From: HXMU1420-13 sp965229525
GTDB lineage: Bacteria; Bacteroidota; Rhodothermia; Balneolales; Balneolaceae
Direction: 5' to 3'
NCBI GenBank assembly: GCA_965229525.1
Contig: OZ245886.1
Location: forward strand, 1,984,001-2,048,000
Length of the DNA stretch: 64,000 nt
Shown: one piece after another, positions 33,265 through 42,533 of the stretch
Numbering within the stretch: the first letter of the stretch is position 1
Layout: each line of letters starts with the position of its first letter
Position numbers and translations under genes: made by a program
Notes under the pieces: model-generated
The model's input: the letters and a program-made list of their open reading frames with translations, nothing else
What the model was told of the DNA's origin: nothing
Databases searched by the model: none

Positions 33265-34188
33265 TTAAACTGAAAGAGCTTCCCAAATCTTCAAATTTTC
33301 GCCTTTATTCTTAACCACAATCAATGGTAGATACTGATCACGATCGATCAATGCTTCCGTTACTCTACCCAAGAAGAACGAAGAGAGCGTACTTCCGCCC
33401 CGAGATCCTAATACAATGGCATCAATTTTTTGATTAAAAGAGAAACGGTTGATCATATAAGGAATTCCGTTAGAATTTAACTGTCGATAATGCATTGTAA
33501 AACGATCACGATCTATACCGGCCTCTTCTACAAACTTGTCGATTTCCTCTCGGGCGTTTGTAACTAACTCTTCAATAAATTCGCTTTTGCTGAGTCCAGT
33601 CTTGAAATATCCATGTGGTAAGCTGTAAATATGCACACCGTGGATGTGCATGTAATTATGCTTTGAACAAAGATCTTTCGCAGTTTTTAATGCCATTAAA
33701 CTACTATTCGAAAAATCCATGGGAACCAAAAGGTTCTTTATGTTTGATGGTATAGAAGGTGGAATCAATGCAACAGAGCACGAAGAACGGCGAATCAATT
33801 TTTGTAGATAGCGGACCTCTTCATCTTCATCATCGGTGCGATTTATGATTAACAGATCAATATCATTTTCACGAATAAACGCCGGTACTTCCTGTAGTTT
33901 TATTCCACCTAAAGTTACAATCGAAATTTCATTTATCTCGTTGATATGCTCGTAGTTTTCCAGTTTTCCCTCAATTGCCTGATTAATGGATTCGTCAATA
34001 TTAGGTATTAATCCCGGGTATTTATCCAAAATCGCTTTTGGTATGTCAATATCCTCAGCAACATGCACAAAAGAGACTGATTCTAATTCCTCCTTCAATA
34101 CTGTGGCAATACGGTTTACAAAATCAAAAATTATATCGTCATGCTCATTTAAATCTAGCATTACGAGCAGGCGTTTAACTAAATGCAT
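33265..34188 (-). CDS. Tandem universal stress protein (two UspA domains)
   Basis: The product is 307 residues with two UspA folds, about 1-150 and 155-300. Each opens with a strand such as 'RLLVMLDLNEHDD' and 'NLLVPMDFSNSSLMALKTA'. The second ends with the ATP-loop-like 'VLGSRGGSTLSSFFLGRVTE', where the last G is followed by R rather than the S/T common in ATP-binding members. The first domain's loop is degenerate ('INRTDDEDEE'). Such proteins respond to starvation or oxidative stress. It is a single gene. Confidence 0.9.
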   Translation of the reverse strand: MHLVKRLLVMLDLNEHDDIIFDFVNRIATVLKEELESVSFVHVAEDIDIPKAILDKYPGLIPNIDESINQAIEGKLENYEHINEINEISIVTLGGIKLQEVPAFIRENDIDLLIINRTDDEDEEVRYLQKLIRRSSCSVALIPPSIPSNIKNLLVPMDFSNSSLMALKTAKDLCSKHNYMHIHGVHIYSLPHGYFKTGLSKSEFIEELVTNAREEIDKFVEEAGIDRDRFTMHYRQLNSNGIPYMINRFSFNQKIDAIVLGSRGGSTLSSFFLGRVTEALIDRDQYLPLIVVKNKGENLKIWEALSV

Positions 34189-34440
34189 AAGTATTCAATT
34201 TTTTGAAAAAATAAGGGAAGGCTGGCCTCTCAAATTACCTAAAAATCCCTATAAACTTAATTCCCCAAAGATAAGGACATCTGAGCTAGTAAACATTACT
34301 TCAGTATTAGTCTTTTTTAAACGAAACAGGAAAGACAACAATAAAAACAGTACCTACGAATTATCCATGTTATTGAATTTAGAGTGAAACAAAATTTCCT
34401 TATTTGGCTACATGTCTTCAATTATTAATCGGGAGAAACA

Positions 34441-36801
34441 ATGAAATTCTTGGCTTGGGTAATCATCGTATTTGGAATTATAAATCAATCGGCATTTGCT
34501 CAACAAACGGTTCGCGGAGTTGTTATCGACAAACTTACCAAAGTTCCAATCATAGGTGCTTCGGTTGTTCTCGAAAATACAAATCCACTTAAAGGAGATG
34601 ACACCAATATTGATGGTTTTTTTCGTATAGAAAACGTTCAACCTAACCGATACAATATTCGAGTTACATATCTAGGGTATAAAGATGAATTATTACCGGG
34701 CGTAGTTGTTGGGAGTGGTCAAGAGGTTATTCTTACTATAGAAATTTCAGAATCGCCAACCCAGCTTGGTGAAATTACTGTGGGAGTAGATAGAGTAAAT
34801 CCTACTCCAATAAACGAAATGGCACAGGTAAGCGGCAGATCGTTTACCGTTGAAGAAACAAAACGGTTTCCTATAAGTGTGGGTGATCCATTACGTTTAG
34901 CAAGTTCTTTTGCAGGCGTTGTAGCCACAAATGATTCAGATAATGAGATTGTTGTGAGGGGAAATTCGCCACGCGGTATTTTGTGGATGATGGAAGGAGT
35001 AGAGATTCCGAGTCCGAATCATTTTACAAGCGAAGGCGCGTCTTCTGGTGGAATTAGTATGTTTAGCACGCAGGTTATTTCGAGGTCTGATTTTTTAACT
35101 GGTGCGTTCCCAGCTCAATATGGGAATGCAACCTCAGGAGTGTTCGATATTCATCTAAGAAATGGGAATAATGAACAGCGAGAGTCAACTCTTCAATTTG
35201 GATTATTAGGTGTCGATACTTCAATGGAAGGCCCAATATCAGAAAACAGTAAAGCTTCTTATTTGTTCAATTACAGATACTCTACCCTTGCTATTTTTTC
35301 TGCTGTTGGCCTCGAACTTGAAGGAGAGAATGAACGAAATATTTTCCAGGATTTATCATTCAAAATTAATGTACCAACTAAGAAAGCCGGTACATTTTCT
35401 TTTTTTGGGTTAGGCGGATTGAGCAACTACAAATATGATTTTGAATTCGAATCGGGCTTCGTTGAATCAGATTTAGAGCGCTACAATATGGGAGTATTGG
35501 GTCTGAAACATAAGTATCTTATCAACAATACAACTGCTTTAAATTCAACGATATCCATATCAGGAACCAAGGTCGAGAACAATGAGCTGTTCCCAGTAAA
35601 TGCAGGTACATTCGATTTTGAAGAAGTGTTCGATAAATCATTTTTACGAGCATCAACTGTATTGAATAAAAAATTGTCGTCTAGACTGTTTACAACAACC
35701 GGTGCCACAATAAGCCTGCTTTCGTATGATTTTACAGCCAGAGAACGAAATCCCAATAACGATCCTCCTTTCGATGATATCGTTTGGTTTGATGATAATG
35801 GGGCATCTTATTCAGTCCAATCATTCACAAGTTGGAAATATCAACTTGGTTCAAAAATGAGCCTGGTAAACGGTGTTCATCTTACTTATTTCGACTTGAA
35901 CGGTGAAACAGTAATTGAACCACGATCTAATATTCGATATGATTTGAGTTCAAAAGCAGCAGTTTTTGGTGGATTCGGAATGCACAGTAAAATCGAATCT
36001 CTCGAATACTATTTTGGAAACGCTCCGTTTTCAGATGGTAGCTCACGAGATTTAAATGGAGATTTAAAACTAACTCGGTCTAATCATTATGTAGCCGGTT
36101 TTGACTTTACGTTTAAAAATCGAACCTATTTCAAAACCGAAGTTTATTATCAATACTTATACAATCTCCCAATTCTTGCCGATATAAGTGAGATCGACCC
36201 ATCGAATAATGCACTTGCCTTTTCTTCCATCAACTTAAGTGATGGATATGTATTCTTCGATCTTAAGAATGGTGGTACGGGTCAGAATTACGGCGTTGAA
36301 TTAACTCTTGAACGAAAATTTGAGAAAGATACCTACTTCTTGCTTAACGCATCAATCTACGATTCTGAATATAGTGGCAGCGACGGGGTTACTCGTGATA
36401 CTAGATTTAATGGCGGCTTTGGGTACAATATATTAGCCGGTAAAGAATATTTAGTTGGAAAAAATGATGATCGAATTCTTGGCTTAAATCTAAAAATTAG
36501 CCATGCCGGTAATAAACGATTCACGCCAATCTCGAGAGCCGAGACGTTAGCTGAAGGCAGAGAAGTTCGATTATTACAAGATGTTTACACCGAAAGATAC
36601 GCTAACTACTTTCGAGCTGATTTTCAGATAAATATTAGAAGGAATTTTCATAACAGAACCACTGAGTTTAGAATCGATATTCAGAATTTAACGAACAGAA
36701 ACAATCCAACTTTTGATTACTTCAATTTCAATACCAGATCGGTAGAATATGAGGAACAATTTGGTTTGATTCCTGTAATCAGTTATCGCATAGAATTCTA
36801 A
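34441..36801 (+). CDS. TonB-dependent receptor with carboxypeptidase-regulatory-like domain
   Basis: The product is 786 residues. A signal peptide (1-20) is followed by a CarboxypepD_reg-like domain (about 22-108; 'VRGVVIDKLTKVPIIGASVV'), a plug domain ('DSDNEIVVRGNSPRGILWMM') and a beta-barrel ending 'IPVISYRIEF'. It imports a large or scarce nutrient using TonB energy. No partner lipoprotein or transporter is adjacent, so the ligand is unknown. The start has a good SD (GGGAGA, 34430-34435). Confidence 0.88.
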   Translation: MKFLAWVIIVFGIINQSAFAQQTVRGVVIDKLTKVPIIGASVVLENTNPLKGDDTNIDGFFRIENVQPNRYNIRVTYLGYKDELLPGVVVGSGQEVILTIEISESPTQLGEITVGVDRVNPTPINEMAQVSGRSFTVEETKRFPISVGDPLRLASSFAGVVATNDSDNEIVVRGNSPRGILWMMEGVEIPSPNHFTSEGASSGGISMFSTQVISRSDFLTGAFPAQYGNATSGVFDIHLRNGNNEQRESTLQFGLLGVDTSMEGPISENSKASYLFNYRYSTLAIFSAVGLELEGENERNIFQDLSFKINVPTKKAGTFSFFGLGGLSNYKYDFEFESGFVESDLERYNMGVLGLKHKYLINNTTALNSTISISGTKVENNELFPVNAGTFDFEEVFDKSFLRASTVLNKKLSSRLFTTTGATISLLSYDFTARERNPNNDPPFDDIVWFDDNGASYSVQSFTSWKYQLGSKMSLVNGVHLTYFDLNGETVIEPRSNIRYDLSSKAAVFGGFGMHSKIESLEYYFGNAPFSDGSSRDLNGDLKLTRSNHYVAGFDFTFKNRTYFKTEVYYQYLYNLPILADISEIDPSNNALAFSSINLSDGYVFFDLKNGGTGQNYGVELTLERKFEKDTYFLLNASIYDSEYSGSDGVTRDTRFNGGFGYNILAGKEYLVGKNDDRILGLNLKISHAGNKRFTPISRAETLAEGREVRLLQDVYTERYANYFRADFQINIRRNFHNRTTEFRIDIQNLTNRNNPTFDYFNFNTRSVEYEEQFGLIPVISYRIEF

Positions 36802-36843
36802 AAAAAATATGCGCAGAAGTTCTTAATTATTCATCTTAATGTG

Positions 36844-39684
36844 ATGAATTACTTCTCCGATTCTTTATCCCGTAAGCTCTATGCGCAGGACGCTTCGATG
36901 TATCAACAGCTGCCTACTGGGGTCGCTTTTCCAAAAACGGAAGATGATATTATTCAACTAGTGCGACAAGCAAATTTGGATGGATTTACCATTACTGTAC
37001 GAAGTGCAGGCACAAGTTTAGCCGGGCAAACTACAGGTGGTGGGGTAATCATGGATGTGTCTCGCTTTATGACGGAACTCATCGAAATTAATGAAGAAGA
37101 GCATTGGGCGGATGTTGAACCCGGGGTAATTAGGGATACTTTGAATAGAGAAGCCTCAAAAAACGGTCTGCTTTTTGGCCCTGATACGGCAACTACAAAT
37201 CGTTGCATGTTAGGAGGGATGATAGGTAATAATTCTGCCGGTTCTTTTTCAATCAAATATAAAAGTACCCGCGAGCATGTACTTGAAATGGATGTAGTAT
37301 TAAGTGATGGAAGTACCGCAACTTTTAAATCGCTTACTCAAGAAGAATTAGAGGAAAAACTTCTTCATCAAACCTTAGAAGGTGATATCTATCGGGGGAT
37401 GCTTGAGCTGTTGGAAGAACACAAAGAGCTGATAGAAAAAAATTATCCTCACCCAGAAATTATTCGAAGAAATACGGGCTATGCGCTGGATAAATTATGC
37501 GAAATGGCACCTATCAATCCCGAAGGGAGGCCATTCAATTTGTGTGAATTGTTATGTGGAAGTGAGGGAACCCTTGCATTAACAACCCGGGCGAGAGTTA
37601 ATTTAGAGCCGTTGCCGACTGAGAAAGTACTTTTGATTCCGCACTTTAAATCGTTGGATGATGCCATGCTGGCAACGATCGAAGCAGTGAAATTGAAACC
37701 ATCTGCCGTTGAATTGGTTGATCACGTTATTTTAGATGCAACCAAAGGGAATCAAACTCAATTGCAAAACCGGTTCTTTATTACGGGAGAGCCAAGTCAC
37801 ATTTTGATCATCCAATTTGAAGGGGATAATGCCGGGATACTCGAAAAGAAAATTGAACGACTAAAAGACAGATTACGCGAGAAAAAGCTGTGTTATTCGT
37901 ATCCAACTATCAAAATGAAAGAAGAAATCCAGAAGGTTTGGGAGCTTCGTAAAGCGGGACTTGGTTTATTAATGGGACTGGGAAAAGAAGCACGAACACC
38001 AGCTTTTTGTGAGGATACCGCAGTTCGCGTAAAAGATTTGCCAGCCTACATCAAAGATTTTCAGAAGATTCTTAAAGACCATAACACGGAATGTGTGTTT
38101 TATGCCCACGCTAGTGTAGGTGAACTACACCTGCGACCAATGATCGACACGACTACAGAAGAAGGCATCGAAACAATGAAAACGATGGCTTCTGAAATTG
38201 CAGATTTGGTTCGAGAATATGGTGGGTCTCTTTCCGGGGAACATGGGGATGGTCGGGCTAGGTCACCCTATATCGAGAAGGTACTGGGTGAAGAAATGAT
38301 GCCTGTATTGAAAGAGGTAAAACAAATATGGGATAAGTTTGGAGTATTCAATCCGGGTAAGATTGTTGATCCCATGCCTATGGAAGATGATTTGCGATTT
38401 CCCCCCGAATATGAAGCGGCAGAAATTGATACAATGTTTGCATGGCGAAATGAAGGTGGGATTAATGGGATGATTGAAAGCTGCAATGGAGCGGGGGTTT
38501 GCAGAAAACTGGCACAAAGCGGGGGTACGATGTGCCCATCTTATATGGCAACGAATGATGAAAAAGATTCTACTCGTGGTCGTGCGAATGTTTTCCGGCA
38601 GGTTTTTGAGGGTGAAAATCCGGAAGGTTTTGATTCGGCAGATTTAAAGGAGGCACTTGAATTATGCCTTAGTTGTAAAGCTTGCAAAAGTGAATGCCCC
38701 GCTAATGTAGACATGGCCAAGTTAAAAGCTGAATTTGAGTATGGTTGGCATCAAAGGAATGGCGTGAGCTTGAAGAATCAGTTTTTTACGGATAGTTCAA
38801 AATTATATCCACTAGCGGCAAAATTCCCCAGTATTTCAAATGCGATGGCTGAATCTGAGCTGGGAAAACATACTCTAAAGACTTTCTTTGGAATTAGTAA
38901 AAAAAGAACCTTACCGAAATTCGCAAGAAAACCTTTCGATATAAAACCGTTTGAATCACCAAAAACAAATCGAAACAAGGTACTTCTACTTGTTGACATC
39001 TTTAATCAATATCATCATCCTGAGATAGTAGAATCGGCGATCAAAGTATTCGAATACTTAGGGTATGAAGTGATCATCCCGCCGATATTTGAAACTGGGA
39101 GAGTATCCATCTCAAAAGGGTGCCTGGATAAAGCAAAAGATTCAGCGATTCTTATAACTGAGATTTTAGGCCCTTTTGTGGATGAGGGGATTCCAATTGT
39201 TGGACTAGAACCGTCGGAGCTTCTAACACTAAGAGATGAATATCTCGATTTAGTAGATGAAAATGAGTTAGAAAAAGCAACCGATATTTCTAGATATTCA
39301 TTTTTGTTTGAAGAATTTCTAGTTCGCCATCAGGCACCGGAGCATCTTAAAAATGCAGGGAAAGTGGTGGTTCATCAGCATTGTCATGCCAAAGTTCTAT
39401 CATCAAAAACGGCATTACAAAATATGTTGGAGCAATGGGGATTTGAAGTTATACTGTTAGATGCTGGATGTTGTGGTATGGCCGGAAGTTTTGGCTACGA
39501 ACATGATAAGTATGATGTATCCATGAAGATAGGGCGGGAACGATTATTCCCTGCAATTCAATTACTTGGAAAAGAAAGTAACATTTGTGCCCCGGGGTTT
39601 TCTTGTAGACATCAAATAATGGATGGAACCAAACGAGAAGCACTCCATCCTGCACAATTAATTGCTAAACAATTATCTAAATAA
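36844..39684 (+). CDS. FAD-binding and Fe-S oxidoreductase (YdiJ/GlpC-like fusion)
   Basis: The product is 946 residues. The N-terminal half is an FAD_binding_4/GlcD-like dehydrogenase ('VRSAGTSLAGQTTGGGVIMD', then 'LCGSEGTLALTTRARV' and 'SGEHGDGRARSPYIEKV'). A ferredoxin-like segment follows ('CLSCKACKSECPANVDM') with an earlier partner cluster site ('CNGAGVCRKL...GGTMCPSYMA'). Then comes a GlpC/CCG-type heterodisulfide-like domain ('VVHQHCHAKVL' and 'LLDAGCCGMAGSFGYE'). Such fusions oxidise D-2-hydroxyacids such as D-2-hydroxyglutarate or D-lactate and feed quinone. The GTG just before the ATG is an alternative start. LhgO, which handles the L-isomer, is encoded about 3.6 kb upstream, a suggestive but unproven pairing. 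Confidence 0.9.
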   Translation: MNYFSDSLSRKLYAQDASMYQQLPTGVAFPKTEDDIIQLVRQANLDGFTITVRSAGTSLAGQTTGGGVIMDVSRFMTELIEINEEEHWADVEPGVIRDTLNREASKNGLLFGPDTATTNRCMLGGMIGNNSAGSFSIKYKSTREHVLEMDVVLSDGSTATFKSLTQEELEEKLLHQTLEGDIYRGMLELLEEHKELIEKNYPHPEIIRRNTGYALDKLCEMAPINPEGRPFNLCELLCGSEGTLALTTRARVNLEPLPTEKVLLIPHFKSLDDAMLATIEAVKLKPSAVELVDHVILDATKGNQTQLQNRFFITGEPSHILIIQFEGDNAGILEKKIERLKDRLREKKLCYSYPTIKMKEEIQKVWELRKAGLGLLMGLGKEARTPAFCEDTAVRVKDLPAYIKDFQKILKDHNTECVFYAHASVGELHLRPMIDTTTEEGIETMKTMASEIADLVREYGGSLSGEHGDGRARSPYIEKVLGEEMMPVLKEVKQIWDKFGVFNPGKIVDPMPMEDDLRFPPEYEAAEIDTMFAWRNEGGINGMIESCNGAGVCRKLAQSGGTMCPSYMATNDEKDSTRGRANVFRQVFEGENPEGFDSADLKEALELCLSCKACKSECPANVDMAKLKAEFEYGWHQRNGVSLKNQFFTDSSKLYPLAAKFPSISNAMAESELGKHTLKTFFGISKKRTLPKFARKPFDIKPFESPKTNRNKVLLLVDIFNQYHHPEIVESAIKVFEYLGYEVIIPPIFETGRVSISKGCLDKAKDSAILITEILGPFVDEGIPIVGLEPSELLTLRDEYLDLVDENELEKATDISRYSFLFEEFLVRHQAPEHLKNAGKVVVHQHCHAKVLSSKTALQNMLEQWGFEVILLDAGCCGMAGSFGYEHDKYDVSMKIGRERLFPAIQLLGKESNICAPGFSCRHQIMDGTKREALHPAQLIAKQLSK

Positions 39685-39715
39685 ATCAATCATCACTCAA
39701 CAAGAGGTTTACTAT

Positions 39716-40375
39716 ATGAAGAAAGGTTACTATTTATTCATTCTTATTTTTTTGGGGTTTTCATCAATTGCAGAAGCTCAGGTAGATTATGCAACTCAGG
39801 TACAACCCATTTTCAATTCTAATTGTACTTCCTGCCATGGTTCAAACGGTGGCGTAGATCTGAGGTCATTCAGTGCGTTAATGAGCAGTGTGGGTAATAA
39901 TTATGGAACTAATGTTGTGGTGCCTGGTGATCCTGATGCAAGTGGGTTGGTAGATAAGATCGAACCAAGTCCACAATTTGGAAACAGAATGCCTACAGGT
40001 GGTCAACTTAATCAAACTGAAATCGATATGATTAGCCTATGGATTTCAGAGGGTGCGAATGAAGTGGCAACCTCGAATGAAATCAACTCACAGCTACCTA
40101 CATCTTATCGTTTGCTCGGAAACTATCCGAATCCATTTAACCCGAGTACACAGATTCAGTTTGAACTTCCTGAATCAGCGCAATTCACTATTTCCATCTT
40201 CTCAGTTCATGGTCAATTACTGCTAGAAGAAGTTGGATTCGCGAACGCAGGCGTTGCAAGTATCTCGGTTGATATGCAGAATAACCCAACTGGTGTGTAC
40301 TTATACCAGGTATCAGCGGTAGTTAATGGGCAAACTAATATGATCGGAACGGGCCGAATGACCCTGATTAAATAA
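39716..40375 (+). CDS. Secreted c-type cytochrome domain with T9SS sorting domain
   Basis: The product is 219 residues from the ATG at 39716; a longer frame reaches into the previous gene. A signal peptide (about 1-20) precedes a single-heme cytochrome-like module (25-115) with heme motif 'NSNCTSCHGS' and distal 'GNRMPTGGQLNQTEIDMISLW', where the Met may be the sixth ligand. The last ~80 residues are a T9SS sorting domain beginning 'NYPNPFNPSTQIQFELP'. The heme protein would therefore be placed on the cell surface, possibly to pass electrons outside the cell or to sense. The gene ends directly at the convergent recN stop. Confidence 0.85.
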   Translation: MKKGYYLFILIFLGFSSIAEAQVDYATQVQPIFNSNCTSCHGSNGGVDLRSFSALMSSVGNNYGTNVVVPGDPDASGLVDKIEPSPQFGNRMPTGGQLNQTEIDMISLWISEGANEVATSNEINSQLPTSYRLLGNYPNPFNPSTQIQFELPESAQFTISIFSVHGQLLLEEVGFANAGVASISVDMQNNPTGVYLYQVSAVVNGQTNMIGTGRMTLIK

Positions 40376-42082
40376 TTAGTTTCTGAACGTACTTTTATGA
40401 ATCAGCTCTTTCGCACTAGAGAGAGCTGATTCAGTTATTTCGGCGCCACTCATAAGACTGGCTACTTCATAAATATGTTGTTCGTCTGTTAAAGCCATAA
40501 TCTCCGATGTAGTCCTATCATCCTGCTCAACTTTCAACACTTTAAAATGATGATGAGCCTGGCTGGCAATTTGCGGTTGATGGGTAATCGCTAAAATCTG
40601 ACAATGCTCGGAAAGTGAACGCATAGCAATTCCAACCTTTTCGGATACTTCTCCACTAATTCCGGTATCAATTTCATCGAACACCATAACAGGTAAGCTT
40701 TGTTCTTTTGCAAGGATGGATTTTAGTGCCAGCATAACTCGACTTATTTCGCCACCGGATGCAATTTTTGCTAAGGGTTTTGGTGCCTCTCCTTTATTTG
40801 TTGAGATAAATAGTCTAACAAAGTCACAACCAAATTCTGTGCACTCGAGTGATTTTCCTTCAATAGAAATCCAACCACCGGGTTGTTCCAAATAATCAAC
40901 GGAGACTTCCAGGTTAGCATATGGAATTCCTAGACGGGCTAATTCTAGCTCAATATTTGATGCTAAAACTAAACCTGCTTCTATTCTTACTTCGTGAAGC
41001 TTTTGGGCAACAAAAGTCAGTTTTTTACTCTGTGTTTCAACCTTATTCTGAAGTTTTTCTATTTCAAGATCGAAATTATCAGCAATAGACAACTCTCTTT
41101 TTATTTCACCCAAATATTGAATTAACGTAGGAATATCACGCTGATATTTCTTTTGAAGTCGGTTTAATTCAGCCTGTCTTTGCCGAAGCTCTTCCAGCCT
41201 CAGAGGATTAAACTCTATGTTATTTCGATAACGCTCTGCAAAGTGAACTGCTTCCTGAATACTAACTCTGGCTTGATTGATTTCACCCAAATAACTTTCA
41301 AACTCAGGTTCAATCCTCGCTAAATCCTCTAGATTTAGTTTGATCTGATTCAAAAGTTGAATGATGTTTGAATCATCGGAATCAGCCATTTCAGAAATTG
41401 CCGCTGCTTTTTGATCCAGTATCTCAGCATTATCTAAAAGGTTCATTTCTGATTGAAGTTCCTCTTCTTCCACTTCAGTTAATCTAGCATTATCTAATTC
41501 CTGAACCTGAAACCTATAAAGCTCTGTTTTTTCTTGTAGTGTATGTTCTTTTTTGTGAAGTTGAGCTAATTGATTTCTCAAAGTCTTTAGCTCAAAATAT
41601 TCATGTTGATATTCCTTCAAAACAGGATACACATATTCAAATGAATCGATAAGAGCTCGGTGGTTTTCTTCTTTTAGCAAGAACTGATGATCATGTTGGC
41701 CATGTAAATCAACCAGTAAATCACCAAATGCTTTTAGGACCCCAATATTAACGGGCGTGTCATTGATGAATGCACGGCTTCCGGTTTGCCGAATCTCTCG
41801 TCGAAGTATCAAATGTTTATCGGAGTCTATTTCGTTAGCAGCTAAAAGTTGATTAATGGTAGTGTTTTCAGGCGTATGAATGGTTGCCTCAGCGATGGCT
41901 TTGTCAGCTCCCTGCCGAATAACGTCGGTATCAGCACGTTCACCTAGAATCATATTCAATGCACCAATAATGATGGATTTCCCGGCGCCGGTCTGACCTG
42001 TGAGAATGTTTAACCCCTCTCCAAATTGGACTTCCAGTTCGTCGATTAACGCAAAGTTTTTGATGTACAATGATTTGATCAT
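40376..42082 (-). CDS. recN: DNA repair protein RecN
   Basis: This 568-residue SMC-like ATPase for double-strand-break repair has an N-terminal head with Walker A 'TGQTGAGKSIIIGALNMI', long coiled coils (about 160-370), and a C-terminal head with ABC signature 'IASGGEISRVMLALKS' and Walker B 'VMVFDEIDTGISG'. Length is typical. The IVP-type pseudogene with its inverted repeats sits just upstream. Confidence 0.95.
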   Translation of the reverse strand: MIKSLYIKNFALIDELEVQFGEGLNILTGQTGAGKSIIIGALNMILGERADTDVIRQGADKAIAEATIHTPENTTINQLLAANEIDSDKHLILRREIRQTGSRAFINDTPVNIGVLKAFGDLLVDLHGQHDHQFLLKEENHRALIDSFEYVYPVLKEYQHEYFELKTLRNQLAQLHKKEHTLQEKTELYRFQVQELDNARLTEVEEEELQSEMNLLDNAEILDQKAAAISEMADSDDSNIIQLLNQIKLNLEDLARIEPEFESYLGEINQARVSIQEAVHFAERYRNNIEFNPLRLEELRQRQAELNRLQKKYQRDIPTLIQYLGEIKRELSIADNFDLEIEKLQNKVETQSKKLTFVAQKLHEVRIEAGLVLASNIELELARLGIPYANLEVSVDYLEQPGGWISIEGKSLECTEFGCDFVRLFISTNKGEAPKPLAKIASGGEISRVMLALKSILAKEQSLPVMVFDEIDTGISGEVSEKVGIAMRSLSEHCQILAITHQPQIASQAHHHFKVLKVEQDDRTTSEIMALTDEQHIYEVASLMSGAEITESALSSAKELIHKSTFRN

Positions 42083-42090
42083 TGAATTAA

Positions 42091-42492
42091 GAATTACGAA
42101 TTAAGGATTATGAATTTTCTATAGTGCTCTTGATAATCGAGGTTAAGATATTAATGATTTGTTGTATTTCATCGAGCTCTTTTGTCACATTTATTGTTGT
42201 CAATGAACTCTTTTTTAGCAACCTAAGCCAATACTTTGTTTCACGAGCTTCTTTGTTTGAGATCGATAACTTATGAATGAAATCTTTTCAGGATTGACCT
42301 GCGATAGCTTCTTCAATATTGGCTCCAATGCTCGTACCACTTCGCAAAATTTGTTTTGAGATCACATATTCCTTCTCACTAACTAGTGATTTATACAATT
42401 CAATAATCATTAAAGAGAATTCGAAACTTTTGGTCTGGATCAGGTTATCTTTAGGCATAATTCAAAATTCATAATCCTTAATTCATAATTAC
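42091..42492. repeat. Inverted-repeat-bounded unit carrying the IVP pseudogene
   Basis: The left arm (42091-42118) and the reverse complement of the right arm (42464-42492) share ATTAAGGATTATGAATTTT and nearly all of the preceding bases. The left arm contains the pseudogene's stop codon, and the right arm begins six bases before its start codon, so the repeats fit the gene tightly. That is what one expects of a small mobilisable unit, though no target duplication was confirmed. Confidence 0.65.
42108..42458 (-). pseudogene. Four-helix-bundle (23S rRNA IVP) family protein, broken by a nonsense codon
   Basis: Read on the minus strand from ATG 42458, the frame gives a typical four-helix-bundle IVP-family protein: 'RSGTSIGANIEEAIAGQS', stop at codon 57 (TGA, 42288-42290), then 'KDFIHKLSISNKEARE' and 'KYWLRLLKKS' in the same frame to a final TAA at 42108. 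A single base change (such as CGA or GAA to TGA) explains the break. Everything else is intact, so the loss is recent, or the stop is read through. The intact form has about 116 codons. Family members are linked to intervening sequences in 23S rRNA genes and to free-standing copies of unknown role. Confidence 0.82.
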
Positions 42493-42493
42493 T

Positions 42494-42530
42494 CTTTGTA
42501 AGGCCTGAATTAAGAAAACTCCTTACAAAG
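42494..42530 (+). promoter_or_regulatory. Hairpin in the leader of the pseudouridine synthase gene
   Basis: A perfect 10-bp inverted repeat, CTTTGTAAGG / CCTTACAAAG, with a 17-base loop ends three bases before the TTG start codon. No T-run follows, so it is not a terminator. It could hide the ribosome-binding site or mark an operator. Confidence 0.45.
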
Positions 42531-42533
42531 AAT

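Noticed and set aside
36844..39684. Two separate genes for the FAD and Fe-S parts
   Set aside because: The frame is open throughout with no internal stop, and fused versions are common.
42494..42530. Hairpin before the pseudouridine synthase gene as a terminator
   Set aside because: No T-run follows on either strand close to the stem.
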